This document shows positions 1-8,360 of a stretch of DNA of 64,000 nt, in pieces. This DNA comes from JAOZHU01 sp964632845 (GTDB lineage: Archaea; Thermoproteota; Bathyarchaeia; Bathyarchaeales; Bathycorpusculaceae), in assembly GCA_964632845.1 (NCBI GenBank), contig CAZWDU010000004.1, positions 1 through 64,000 on the forward strand, read 5' to 3'. Both the position numbers and the translations under genes were made by a program. Each line of letters opens with the position of its first letter. Position 1 is the stretch's first letter. The notes beneath the pieces were generated by a model, which worked only from the letters and a program-made list of their open reading frames with translations, ran no database searches and was not told the origin of the DNA.

Positions 1-257
1 AGTGAAGGCACAATCCACACGTTAACCAGCAAAGGCTGACCAAGACCAATCGGGTCAGGATTAAAGCTAAGCACGGCTTTAGTTTCAATCGTCGCGTCAG
101 GAGTAACGCCTGATGGCAACAGTATCGAACCACTGTCCCTCATGTTCGTATACCCAGACTCAGCTTGAGCCGGCATAGACACCGATGCAAAAGAAGCCAC
201 CAAAAGAACAACAATGACTGCTGCAGTCAGCTTTGTTTTATTGCCTAAAGATTTCAT
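1..257 (-). CDS. Secreted or cell-surface protein, N-terminal part only
   Basis: The gene is cut by the left edge; about 85 residues are visible. The reading starts MKSLGNKTKLTAAV, has a strong hydrophobic core and ends the signal region at SMPAQAES, a typical signal-peptide cleavage context. The mature part runs on into a beta-rich stretch containing SFNPDPIGLGQPL, which resembles the Ig-like segments seen at the start of large archaeal secreted proteins; the rest of the protein is outside the window. An AAAAGGAGA box lies just upstream. A second in-frame ATG at 269 almost touches that box, so 257 is the better start. The gene is divergent from the TrmB regulator, which could control it. Function is not determinable. 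Confidence 0.75.
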   Translation of the reverse strand, partial: MKSLGNKTKLTAAVIVVLLVASFASVSMPAQAESGYTNMRDSGSILLPSGVTPDATIETKAVLSFNPDPIGLGQPLLVNVWIVPS

Positions 258-347
258 GTATTTTTTCATTCTCCTTTTTACGCTTAATGGTTAACAAACG
301 AGTTTTAAGTGTTTGTAATCAGTGTTTGTTGTTACATCTTGAAAAAA

Positions 348-355
348 CTATATTA
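348..355 (+). promoter_or_regulatory. TATA-like element of the TrmB-family gene
   Basis: The sequence CTATATTA lies in an A-rich context between two divergent genes. Archaeal transcription usually starts about 25 bases downstream of the TATA centre, which predicts a start near 378. That places the ATG at 374 outside the transcript and supports translation from 395 or 404. Confidence 0.4.
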
Positions 356-403
356 AACAAAGCACCGTTTCCTATGGAAAACGCGCAAGTGGAGATGGGT
401 GCC

Positions 404-1237
404 ATGGTTGAGGACGAACGCGTACAAATACTGGTTAATTTAGGGCTTAGCCTTTTGCAGGCGAAAATTTATCTGACCCTGGTACAGACAGGACAAGCAA
501 CAATAAAAGAAATCGCTAAAGCTTCGGGCATTGTTAGACAGGATATCTATCGTATAGTGCCTTCACTTCAAAAATTGGGGCTGGCAGAAAAAATATTAAA
601 TGCACCAACTATGTACAAAGCCACCCCATTAAGAGAGGGTTGCTATCTTTTGCTGCAAAACAAAACAAGGGCACATGTGGATTTGCAAAAGAGAACAATA
701 GCTTTAGTCAAGAATTTACATGAAAACAACAGCAAAACACCGCTTCAAGAAGAAGACTCGCAATTTGTAATCACTTCTTCAGAAACACTGCTGCACAAAA
801 GACTGGGGGAAGGCCACCAAGTGGCGCAAAAAACTATATATATCACCGGCATATGGCAAACCACCCGAACAATGTTCTTCTATCGCTTCCAGGACTTCAA
901 GAGAGCATTAAAAAGAGGCATACAAATTCGAATAATCACAGAAAACCATGAATATGACAAATCAACGCAAAAGATTGTACAAACATTAATGCTGAATCCC
1001 TTGTTTGAAATCAGATACGTTACCATACCAAGTACACTGAAGATGGTAATCCATGATGAGAAAGAAGTGAACATGTGTATAGCTATACCGCTTGATAGGG
1101 ATGTGCCTAGTTTATGGTCAAACAATCCTCAATTTGTAAAAATAATGGTAACTTACTTTGAAGAGCTATGGAGTAAGGCGATGGAGGCATCGGAGATTCC
1201 TGTGAGCGAAAATGCAACAGCGCTTTCGGCAACGTAA
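404..1237 (+). CDS. TrmB-family transcriptional regulator
   Basis: A 277-residue protein. Residues about 1-75 form a winged helix-turn-helix typical of the TrmB family (LGLSLLQAKIYLTLVQTG, then IKEIAKASGIVRQDIYRIV and a wing ending before YKA). The remainder, with a PLD-like sensor segment around FKRALKRGIQIRIIT, is the sugar or effector-sensing half seen in the family. GGAG at 391-394 sits nine bases before the ATG at 404; in-frame ATGs at 374 and 395 are alternatives. It lies just upstream of galT and glycogen genes and divergent from a secreted protein, fitting a role in carbohydrate control, but the effector is unknown. Confidence 0.85.
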   Translation: MVEDERVQILVNLGLSLLQAKIYLTLVQTGQATIKEIAKASGIVRQDIYRIVPSLQKLGLAEKILNAPTMYKATPLREGCYLLLQNKTRAHVDLQKRTIALVKNLHENNSKTPLQEEDSQFVITSSETLLHKRLGEGHQVAQKTIYITGIWQTTRTMFFYRFQDFKRALKRGIQIRIITENHEYDKSTQKIVQTLMLNPLFEIRYVTIPSTLKMVIHDEKEVNMCIAIPLDRDVPSLWSNNPQFVKIMVTYFEELWSKAMEASEIPVSENATALSAT

Positions 1238-1319
1238 AAGACTTGAAGCAAACTGAGTTTTCGGAAACGCTAAAATGCCGCCAAAACTTATCTCTTCCCT
1301 AACGGGAAGTTCAACTTCA

Positions 1320-2357
1320 ATGATTCACAACGAATTAAGAAAAGATTACCTACTTGACCGCTGGGCTGTAATTGCCACAGAACGCGGCAGAAGACCAACA
1401 GATTTTGCCAAACAAAGAAAAACAACAGCCGCAAACAGCGCCTGCCCAATGTGCCTTGGCAACGAGCACATGACGCCGCCAGCAGTCCTCGTTTACCTAA
1501 AAAGCAACGGCGAAATAGTGAAAGACCATGACACAGATGGCTTGCGCCACAAGAACTGGCTTATCCGTTGCATCCCAAACCTTTATCCTGCATTTTCTCC
1601 ACCAAAATCGCAAAGCGACCAAGCGCACATCATGCAAAGCGAGAATTTCGGCTACGCGGTGGGGCACCATGAAGTGCTGGTTGAATCGCCGAATCACGAT
1701 GAGCACATAGCTGATGCCGAATTGCCCCAGCTCATGCATGTGATAAACGCTTACGTGGACAGACTCCGTGAGCTATCCGCGAAACCATACGTTAAGTACG
1801 TCTCTATATTCCGTAACCACGGGCTAGAAGCAGGCGCTTCGCTTTCGCATGCGCACAGTCAGATAATCGCCACGCCCTTTGTGCCCACCCTCGTTGAAAA
1901 CGAAATAGCCGCAAGCAAAACCTTCTTGGAACAGCATGAAAAATGCGTTTTCTGCGACATAATTCAGCGCGAGTCGAAAAGCCCAAGGCTTGTGCTGGAT
2001 GCGGAGCGGTTTGTGGTTTTTGCGCCTTACGCCAGCGTTCACCCTATGGAATTCTGGATATTGCCCAAAAAACACGACGTGAACCTGCTTAGCTTAAGCT
2101 TAGCTGAAAAGGAAGCTTTCGCTGAAACCTTAAAGGCAAGCCTGAAAGCGTTAAAGACCGTGGTGAATGACCCGCCGTACAACTTCGGTTTTCACATGTC
2201 CCTGAACAGAGACGATGAAGCCTGTTATCACTGGCACCTAGAAGTTTATCCCCGCTTGGCTATCTGGGCTGGCTTCGAAAAGAACACGGGAATGTACATC
2301 AACACCGTCACGCCAGAAACCGCAGCTGCAGAACTCAGAAAAGCCATAGTGGCTTAG
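1320..2357 (+). CDS. galT: Galactose-1-phosphate uridylyltransferase family
   Basis: Transfers UMP between hexose-1-phosphate and UDP-sugar in the Leloir pathway; cytosolic. The protein belongs to the HIT superfamily. The N-terminal ELRKDYLLDRWAVIATERG and a CPMC pair (possible metal site) are followed by the nucleotidyl-transfer motif SHAHSQ and a late HWHLEVYPRL, all expected of archaeal GalT. The ATG at 1320 gives 345 residues beginning MIHNELRKDY, the usual family N-terminus; an in-frame ATG at 1275 would add 15 residues without homology-like character. It ends four bases into the convergent debranching-enzyme gene. The substrate could be another sugar-1-phosphate or ADP-sugar, as the family is broad. 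Confidence 0.88.
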   Translation: MIHNELRKDYLLDRWAVIATERGRRPTDFAKQRKTTAANSACPMCLGNEHMTPPAVLVYLKSNGEIVKDHDTDGLRHKNWLIRCIPNLYPAFSPPKSQSDQAHIMQSENFGYAVGHHEVLVESPNHDEHIADAELPQLMHVINAYVDRLRELSAKPYVKYVSIFRNHGLEAGASLSHAHSQIIATPFVPTLVENEIAASKTFLEQHEKCVFCDIIQRESKSPRLVLDAERFVVFAPYASVHPMEFWILPKKHDVNLLSLSLAEKEAFAETLKASLKALKTVVNDPPYNFGFHMSLNRDDEACYHWHLEVYPRLAIWAGFEKNTGMYINTVTPETAAAELRKAIVA

Positions 2358-4414
2358 GCTTGCAGAACAATTCGTTCATACTCAGGTCTTATCTGCAAAA
2401 CATCTTCAACGTAAGCCCGTAACGGTTCAGCTACGCTCCACGCTTGCGCGATGCAGCCTCGGGGCGTATGCGGTGGGTCACCATCAAAAATTTCGCTTAT
2501 TGTGCCCAGCCCCGCCTGAAAGATTTGCTGCGTAAACAATGGCAACAAACAATTTTTCAACTCGTACGTGCTATTGCCTCTCACTTTGTGGACAGCAGTC
2601 GCGTATGATCCAAGCAGCCAAGCCCAAACTGTGCCGTTATGATACGCTTGGTCCCTGCTCCACCTGCCGCCAGCATAAACGCCCCTGTACGCTGGTTCAA
2701 CGCGCGCCAGAGTTCGCAGACCACAAGGTACCAAGAGCTCACGCTGCACCACATCAACAACCTGCGCGCTCTTGGCTTTGTCAAGCATCGTGAAGTCTAA
2801 AGCCGCCGCGATTATCTGGTTAGGTCTCAACGAGGCGTCAGCGGCGGCGCCTACAACGTCGAAAAGACAATGCCTGTCAGCGTTCCAGAACTTCAGGTTG
2901 AAGCTGGCTTGGGCTTTAGCCGCCATCGCAGCGTAGTCTTCAGCTATGCTTTCCTCGTCGAACCTGTCTGCTAAAAGCTGCATGGTTCTCAGCGTGTTGT
3001 ACCATAAGGCTTGGATTTCCACGGCTTTTCCTGCTCTCGGCGTAACCGCTGCTCCATCTACTTCAGCGTCCATCCACGTGAGCCGCGGGCCATGAGTAAG
3101 CAAGCCGTCGTTGTCTAAGCGTATGCCTAACGTTTCGCCTTCTCGGTGGCTTTCCACTATCGTCTTCAAAGTTGTCCACAACTGTTCCTCCACGAACTGA
3201 TAATCGCCAGTATACTTCAAATACTGCAGAACAGCGTTGACGTACCATAGGGTGGCGTCAACCGTGTTGTACTCTAGTTCGCCGCATTTGTCGTCTACGC
3301 AGTTTGGAATCAAGCCTCGTTTGCAGTGGCACAGGAAATCCGCGAGAACCCTCCGCGCGTCGTCGAATCTGCCGGTTGCAAGCATTAAACCGGGAAGCGA
3401 GATGAACGTGTCTCTGCCCCATGTTTCAAACCAGAAGTAACCCGCTATGACGGCTCTTCCGTTGTCTACACCTTTAACTATAAACGCTTCCGCGGCTGAG
3501 AGAACCCAGCTTAGCCAGTCGCTTGGCGACGCTGGCTGGTGTGAACCATAAAAAGTTGTTAATGCGCTACTGCGTTGCTCTAGTTCCCGCTCAAGCAGAC
3601 CTTCCATGTCCTGCGTTGCGGTACCAACTGCTGCCAGCGTTTCTTCGGCGTCTCGGCTGTTTTTGTCTGCTGCCGTTATTATGGCAAAAGTCTTTTCCTG
3701 TTTGGGCAAAACTTCAACTTCGAAATAACCCGGCTGATAGCAGTCGTCGGTGCTGCTTTCGCCGCGTTTGTCTTCTTCGCGGTAGTACAGCTGCTCTACC
3801 CAGTTTGGTTTATCTATGAAATCGCCCTCTGTAGCTTGGGCTACAACGGTTGCTTGCGGATTGTTAAAGGTGACTTCTACTTTGCTGTTGCTTTGTTGTT
3901 GAGTGAAAGCTAACGGGCTGCGCGTTCTGTCTACGACTAAGTGGAAGTGCCTGCAGGTGAGCAACGGGTAAATCCTGAGTTTAATAGGAAAGCCGTTTCC
4001 GTTAATGACCTTGTAAACTGCCGCAACCGCGTTTTTTCCAGTGGGCATAAAAATCGTTTTAGTGACCTCGATACCCTGCACGCTGTAAACGTACCGTGGA
4101 AAAGGCGCTACAGAAAACTCTCGGAGAAACTGGTAGCCTCGCGGGAAAACCGCGCTACGGAACTCGTTGGTGCCCAGTTGGAACACGTTGTTGCCTACTA
4201 AAACATCTTCATCCAATTTGGCGAGGCAGACGGTGCGGTTGCCAGGCGGCTGCAACGCGGCTACCAGTAGCCCGTGGTATTTCCGCGTGTTTATGCCTAA
4301 CGTGGTGGAAGCGGCGTATCCGCCTAAACTGTTAGTTACCAGCCATTCTTTTTGTATGGCTTCGTCAAAACGTGAAAGGGCTGTCTGAGCCATAATTATT
4401 GCGGGCAGTTTCAT
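2354..4414 (-). CDS. Glycogen debranching enzyme (amylo-alpha-1,6-glucosidase type)
   Basis: A 686-residue protein of the archaeal/bacterial GDE type (GH133-like). The N-terminal domain opens with WLVTNSLGGYAAST and NTRKYHGLLVAAL, the family signature. The (alpha/alpha)6 catalytic half contains FETWGRDTFISLPGL, ELEYNTVDATLWYVNAV and GGRWSRDQAYHNGTVWAWLLG with conserved acidic residues. It removes alpha-1,6 branches from glycogen-like storage polysaccharide in the cytosol. It is only two bases downstream of the DUF89 gene and transcribed with it, and is convergent with galT. The start could be the ATG seven codons further in (MAQTALSRF). Length is normal for the family. Confidence 0.92.
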   Translation of the reverse strand: MKLPAIIMAQTALSRFDEAIQKEWLVTNSLGGYAASTTLGINTRKYHGLLVAALQPPGNRTVCLAKLDEDVLVGNNVFQLGTNEFRSAVFPRGYQFLREFSVAPFPRYVYSVQGIEVTKTIFMPTGKNAVAAVYKVINGNGFPIKLRIYPLLTCRHFHLVVDRTRSPLAFTQQQSNSKVEVTFNNPQATVVAQATEGDFIDKPNWVEQLYYREEDKRGESSTDDCYQPGYFEVEVLPKQEKTFAIITAADKNSRDAEETLAAVGTATQDMEGLLERELEQRSSALTTFYGSHQPASPSDWLSWVLSAAEAFIVKGVDNGRAVIAGYFWFETWGRDTFISLPGLMLATGRFDDARRVLADFLCHCKRGLIPNCVDDKCGELEYNTVDATLWYVNAVLQYLKYTGDYQFVEEQLWTTLKTIVESHREGETLGIRLDNDGLLTHGPRLTWMDAEVDGAAVTPRAGKAVEIQALWYNTLRTMQLLADRFDEESIAEDYAAMAAKAQASFNLKFWNADRHCLFDVVGAAADASLRPNQIIAAALDFTMLDKAKSAQVVDVVQRELLVPCGLRTLARVEPAYRGVYAGGRWSRDQAYHNGTVWAWLLGSYATAVHKVRGNSTYELKNCLLPLFTQQIFQAGLGTISEIFDGDPPHTPRGCIAQAWSVAEPLRAYVEDVLQIRPEYERIVLQA

Positions 4415-4416
4415 TT

Positions 4417-5307
4417 TTAGGGCATCAACTTGGCAATATTCTTATGCCGAGGTACACAGAAATAGTTTGCGACCGGGGTACACTTGGTTCTAAGCAGGAG
4501 AAAATGGGGCTTCGTAAGCTTGTACTCGGTTAAGGTTTCAGCGTAACCCATACCCTTCGCGAAAACAAGCTCCGCCGCGTTGTAAACTTTCATGAACACA
4601 GGCGAAACCTCCTTCACCAAGAGCCCAACAGCGTCGGTGCCCGTGGTTATCACCTTGTCTGCGAGCTTGCCCATCCCAGAAGGCTCCACATCTTCCAACG
4701 TGGCATCGTTAAGTACAGGACCGCCCTTAACCACATAAGTCACCTTCAAACCCATATTCTTCAGCTGCTCAACCAGCAAAGTGTCAAAGACGATTTCGCC
4801 CGCGTTATCACACAAAAACAGAATCTCATGTGCCTTCTTCGCCAGCGCGTAAGCCTTGTCGATATCGTCTATAACCAAGTCTTTGGCGGCTTCCCTTAAG
4901 CTTTTAGCTAAAGTGGCCGAGGTGAAGTTGTGACCTGGAATGTCGAATTCCATTATGTTGCCCACCATGGCGCACAAACAGGCTCTCTTGAACCTGTCCT
5001 GCTGGTTGTAGCCTTCTTCCACAAATTTCCTTGCTTTCGGCAACAGGCGCATGGCACGTTCATTGCTCTTTTTCTTACTGCGTTTGTACGGGTCGTTGTT
5101 GCCCGTGAGCTGCTTTATCAAGCGGTCCCTTTTCGTGCCTAAATCAGCTGCCACAGAAGTTGGTTTGAACTCCCTGTTTAACAGCTTAAGTATTTCTTTC
5201 ATGGCTCTGAAGCGTAACGCAGGGTTTGTTGTGGCGTCATAGGTTTCCGCCATGGCTCTAGCAAGCAAGCACGAGGCGCATTCGGCTTCAACTTTCACGG
5301 TGCTCAC
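4417..5307 (-). CDS. DUF89 family metal-dependent phosphatase
   Basis: A 296-residue protein of the DUF89/ARMT1 damage-control phosphatase family. The N-terminus carries CASCLLARAM, and the diagnostic core FLCDNAGEIVFDTLLVEQL lies about two thirds along, followed by VVKGGPVLNDAT and a D-rich metal-binding segment. Members hydrolyse damaged or side-product sugar phosphates. The context fits: it is in a run with debranching enzyme (two bases away) and triosephosphate isomerase (six bases away), so a metabolite-repair role in sugar phosphate metabolism is the likely inference. The natural substrate cannot be read from sequence. Confidence 0.88.
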   Translation of the reverse strand: MSTVKVEAECASCLLARAMAETYDATTNPALRFRAMKEILKLLNREFKPTSVAADLGTKRDRLIKQLTGNNDPYKRSKKKSNERAMRLLPKARKFVEEGYNQQDRFKRACLCAMVGNIMEFDIPGHNFTSATLAKSLREAAKDLVIDDIDKAYALAKKAHEILFLCDNAGEIVFDTLLVEQLKNMGLKVTYVVKGGPVLNDATLEDVEPSGMGKLADKVITTGTDAVGLLVKEVSPVFMKVYNAAELVFAKGMGYAETLTEYKLTKPHFLLLRTKCTPVANYFCVPRHKNIAKLMP

Positions 5308-5313
5308 ACAAGA

Positions 5314-5994
5314 TTATTGTTTTGTTGCGTCCGCAAATTCACGCAGTATAATATATGGGTCTTTCGCTTTCACGATGCCGCTTGCAACCAACACACCCTG
5401 CGTGCCCAGCTTCAACGCTACCGCAACATCCTCACCGCTGCTTATGCCTGCACCGCAAAGAATCACACCGTCAGCGTTTATCCCGCGCACAAGTTTAACC
5501 GTGTCCGTAACCACCGCAGGCTGAGCTTTGGAAACTGCAACGCCCGTGCCTATAAGCTCAGGCGGCTCAATCGACACAATATCAGGCTTCAAAGCCGCAG
5601 CAGCAGCGCTTACGCTTGGATTATTAACACACACGCAGGAAATCAAGCCTTTTTCGCGCGCCAACTTTATCGTCGCGTCAATGTCTGCCAGCTTGAGCTG
5701 CCTTTCAGAATGGTTAATCAGCGTGCCAACAGCGCCTGCTTCTTTAACTGCTTCCGCAAGCACATGCCCCGTGCGGCTGCCAGGCTTTATGGGGTCTATG
5801 TGTTGGGCGAAAACGGGAATCGTAACGGCTTTCGCCACCGCGGCAATGTCGACTAGCTGAGGTGCCACCGCAATGCTGACGTCGGTTTTTTTGCTGGCTT
5901 TTTCAGCAAGTTCAGCAAGTTCAACCGCCTTTTTTCCTGTTGCCTCTAAATAAGTTTTGAAGTTCACAATTATGATGGGAGTCTGAAGTTTCAT
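5314..5994 (-). CDS. tpiA: Triosephosphate isomerase, archaeal type
   Basis: Interconverts dihydroxyacetone phosphate and glyceraldehyde 3-phosphate. At 226 residues it has the short length of archaeal enzymes. Visible motifs are the N-terminal VNFKTY with the catalytic Lys, FAQHID, the catalytic His region NHSERQL, the Glu in IEPPELIGTG and the phosphate-binding GAGISSGEDV. A GGTGA box lies eight bases before the ATG at 5994; a GTG four codons upstream (6006) is the alternative. It is six bases from the DUF89 gene and likely co-transcribed with it and the debranching enzyme. Confidence 0.95.
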   Translation of the reverse strand: MKLQTPIIIVNFKTYLEATGKKAVELAELAEKASKKTDVSIAVAPQLVDIAAVAKAVTIPVFAQHIDPIKPGSRTGHVLAEAVKEAGAVGTLINHSERQLKLADIDATIKLAREKGLISCVCVNNPSVSAAAAALKPDIVSIEPPELIGTGVAVSKAQPAVVTDTVKLVRGINADGVILCGAGISSGEDVAVALKLGTQGVLVASGIVKAKDPYIILREFADATKQ

Positions 5995-6087
5995 GGAGTT
6001 GTTCACCGCGCTAAGCTTTAACGCTGTACGTTAATATCGTTTGCCTTTGCCTGCGCTGATTTTAATGGGCTATCACGCAGCGAACAC

Positions 6088-6513
6088 TTACTTTTCCGCG
6101 TTCGCCTCGCAAGCAGCCACATAATCTTTAATCATCGCAACGTGCTCAAACGCAAGAACCTCTGGCAACGCATTTAGGCTGAACAGCGTGATTTCTTCGA
6201 TTTCGCTTTCTTGCTTTACGATTTCGCCGCCGACAATTTTCACCAGAAAACACGCAGGATAATAATCATACTCAAATCCTCCTTGAACGCCTTGCTCGTG
6301 GTACTCGCCTACTTTGCGGATTACCGTTACGTCAAGCCCGGTTTCCTCCTTCACCTCGCGCACGATGGTTTGCTCGACTGTTTCTCCAGGGTCAGCTCTT
6401 CCGCCGGGCAATGCCCAGTAGCCTTTGAAAGGCACAGTTTTTCTTTTTATTAGCAGAATCTTGTCGGGTGGGAAGGGTATTATGGCGGTTGCGGTTCTGC
6501 CGCTGAACTTCAT
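6088..6513 (-). CDS. Nudix hydrolase
   Basis: A 141-residue protein with a complete Nudix box starting GGRADPGE and ending REVKEETGLDV. It hydrolyses a nucleoside diphosphate linked to another moiety. The WALPGG lead-in and the C-terminal acidic helix are typical of MutT/ADP-ribose-type enzymes. It lies upstream of tpiA on the same strand with an 80-base gap, in a neighbourhood with another house-cleaning enzyme (DUF89). The specific nucleotide substrate is unknown. Confidence 0.92.
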   Translation of the reverse strand: MKFSGRTATAIIPFPPDKILLIKRKTVPFKGYWALPGGRADPGETVEQTIVREVKEETGLDVTVIRKVGEYHEQGVQGGFEYDYYPACFLVKIVGGEIVKQESEIEEITLFSLNALPEVLAFEHVAMIKDYVAACEANAEK

Positions 6514-6643
6514 TTTTGTATTGCTCCTCTGTGAAGCGCGTTGTTTTTTCGTTTTTCACTTAGCCGTGAAGGTGAATGTAAACGTTGTGTTTCAGGGAAA
6601 ATATAGTTTGTTAATGTCGCTAAATGCCATGTGTGCCTTTTTT

Positions 6644-7525
6644 CTATGAGACTAGGATGATGGCGATTATTATGAAGATGGCGCCTGCGCCAGCAACCAA
6701 TGTTAAACCTTCCCCGAGCACGAGTGTACCGATTGCCACCGCAACTATCACTTCAGTCAGAAGCACCACGCTGGAAGTTACAGCTGAAATATGTTTCAAC
6801 CCTTTTAGCCACAGGTAGTAGGGAATTACCCAGCAGAAAACTGCAGTGTAAAGGATAGCCAGCCACGCGTCTAAGGGCAACGCTGCGAAGTTGCCTGCTG
6901 AGAAAGCCGCTGTTGGAATTAGCGGCAGCAACGTGAAAACCAGCAGCCACGTCATGGTCTGCAGCATGTTTTTGCTGTCCTCTACCAGCGGTTTGTTGTA
7001 GACAATAAAGAATGCCCAGCCGATGCCTGCGGTGATGACTAGGAGGTCGCCGATGACTGCGCCTTGGGTTAAAGACGAGAAATCTAGGTTAGTCGTCATG
7101 AACAGCACACCGAGGAGACTTGCTGCGACGCCTAGGATTTTTTTGTTGCCTAACCTCTCCTTCAGCAGAATGGGACTTAGGAGGGCAACCCATACAACGC
7201 TAAGGTTTACGAAAAGCGCTGATTTGGACGCGCTGGTAGCGACCATGCCTATGTACTGTAGCAGGTAGGCTAAGCCGTTTGTCACGCCTAACAGCAGCAC
7301 TAACCGTTTTTTGCTAAAGTTGAAGCTGAAGTTTTTTGTCAGCAACGACATGACGAGCATTACGAGCGAGGCGATGAGGAATCTTAGGAAAGCGAAAGTG
7401 TAAGCGTCCATGTATTGCAAGCCTATTTTTATTGCTGGAAAAGAGGTGCCCCATAGGAAGCCCGCTACAATGGTTAACAGTACGGCTTTCTTCTTGTTGC
7501 CCGTCAGTGTACTTAGTCTCCGCAA
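6644..7525 (-). CDS. EamA/DMT-family transporter
   Basis: A 293-residue membrane protein with about ten hydrophobic segments arranged as two EamA repeats (GFLWGTSFPAIKIGL in the first; GWAFFIVYNKPLV near the second). The family exports amino acids, nucleotides, sugars or other small metabolites. The start is a TTG preceded by GAGGATGCC. No neighbour indicates a substrate. Confidence 0.88.
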   Translation of the reverse strand: MRRLSTLTGNKKKAVLLTIVAGFLWGTSFPAIKIGLQYMDAYTFAFLRFLIASLVMLVMSLLTKNFSFNFSKKRLVLLLGVTNGLAYLLQYIGMVATSASKSALFVNLSVVWVALLSPILLKERLGNKKILGVAASLLGVLFMTTNLDFSSLTQGAVIGDLLVITAGIGWAFFIVYNKPLVEDSKNMLQTMTWLLVFTLLPLIPTAAFSAGNFAALPLDAWLAILYTAVFCWVIPYYLWLKGLKHISAVTSSVVLLTEVIVAVAIGTLVLGEGLTLVAGAGAIFIIIAIILVS

Positions 7526-7664
7526 GAGGCATCCTCTTTGGTCTTTTCCACTCAGAACTTGAACGTGTTTAAGGCTTTTGGAGCCAAGCCAACATTTAAC
7601 TCGTTTAAACCGTTAAATGGAATAGAATAAAAAAACGGAGTTGACAAAAGCAGGAGGGTAGTGT

Positions 7665-8234
7665 CTACTTTTTAAGTAGTTTGCCATTTTTCGCTGGCAC
7701 AAAAACCGCTGCGGCCACTGTTGTCGTCCACAAACCGTTTTTGTCGCCTGTTGCTGACTGCGTAATGTTCGCGGTTTTGATTATCAACCCGCTGGTTTTG
7801 AAAATCTGTTTCCTTTCATCCCAAGCGGTTTCAGGGTCGAATTGAATACCCATGGTAGTCGCCAGCATCGTCGCAGCTAAGTCTTCAGCGTATTCTCCAG
7901 CGGTCTCGTCTGTTTGTCCATACGAGTGATGCTCAGATAAATAGCCGTAGTGGTTTTTGCCTGAGGGTATGGCAACGCCTATGGAGGAGGCAAGTAGCCT
8001 GTGCGGCTCGTTGGTGGCGTTTCTGGCGAGGACCACGAAGGTGATTTCGCCGGGCTGCAGCATTTTTAAGCCTTGTTCACGTGAAAGCAGTTTGCATCCT
8101 GGCGGCACTATGCTTGAGACGTTTACGAGGTTGCATTGTTGGATGCCAGCGTCTCTTAGCGCCAACTCGAAGGCTTGAAGTTGTTCTTTGTGTTTTCCGA
8201 CTCCTTTGGTTAGGAAGAAGTATTTTGGTATCAT
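7665..8234 (-). CDS. pdaD: Pyruvoyl-dependent arginine decarboxylase
   Basis: Converts arginine to agmatine, the precursor of archaeal polyamines and of agmatidine-modified tRNA-Ile. The 189-residue proenzyme begins MIPKYFFLTKGVG and contains NVSSIVPPG, the self-cleavage site at which the second Ser becomes the pyruvoyl group. Downstream VVLARNAT and SEHHSYGQTDE match the family. The reading frame stays open upstream but the ATG at 8234 gives the expected start and length. It is divergent from Orc1/Cdc6 across 126 bases. Confidence 0.93.
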   Translation of the reverse strand: MIPKYFFLTKGVGKHKEQLQAFELALRDAGIQQCNLVNVSSIVPPGCKLLSREQGLKMLQPGEITFVVLARNATNEPHRLLASSIGVAIPSGKNHYGYLSEHHSYGQTDETAGEYAEDLAATMLATTMGIQFDPETAWDERKQIFKTSGLIIKTANITQSATGDKNGLWTTTVAAAVFVPAKNGKLLKK

Positions 8235-8360
8235 TTTTTGTATCGCAAATACGAATTGCAGAATGTGTTTATTAGCTTTTTTGTTCCAAAAGAGAATTAT
8301 CCGCGGTTGAGGGAAAAGAATAACACATCCCTGCGCATATTTACTTTGAGGTGTAAACCC

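Noticed and set aside
233..403. N-terminal extension of the TrmB protein to 233 or 374
   Set aside because: It would cross the divergent gene and its promoter; the TATA element and GGAG box favour 404.
5317..5856. 179-codon frame on the + strand
   Set aside because: Antisense to tpiA, whose protein is unmistakable; composition is that of a shadow frame.
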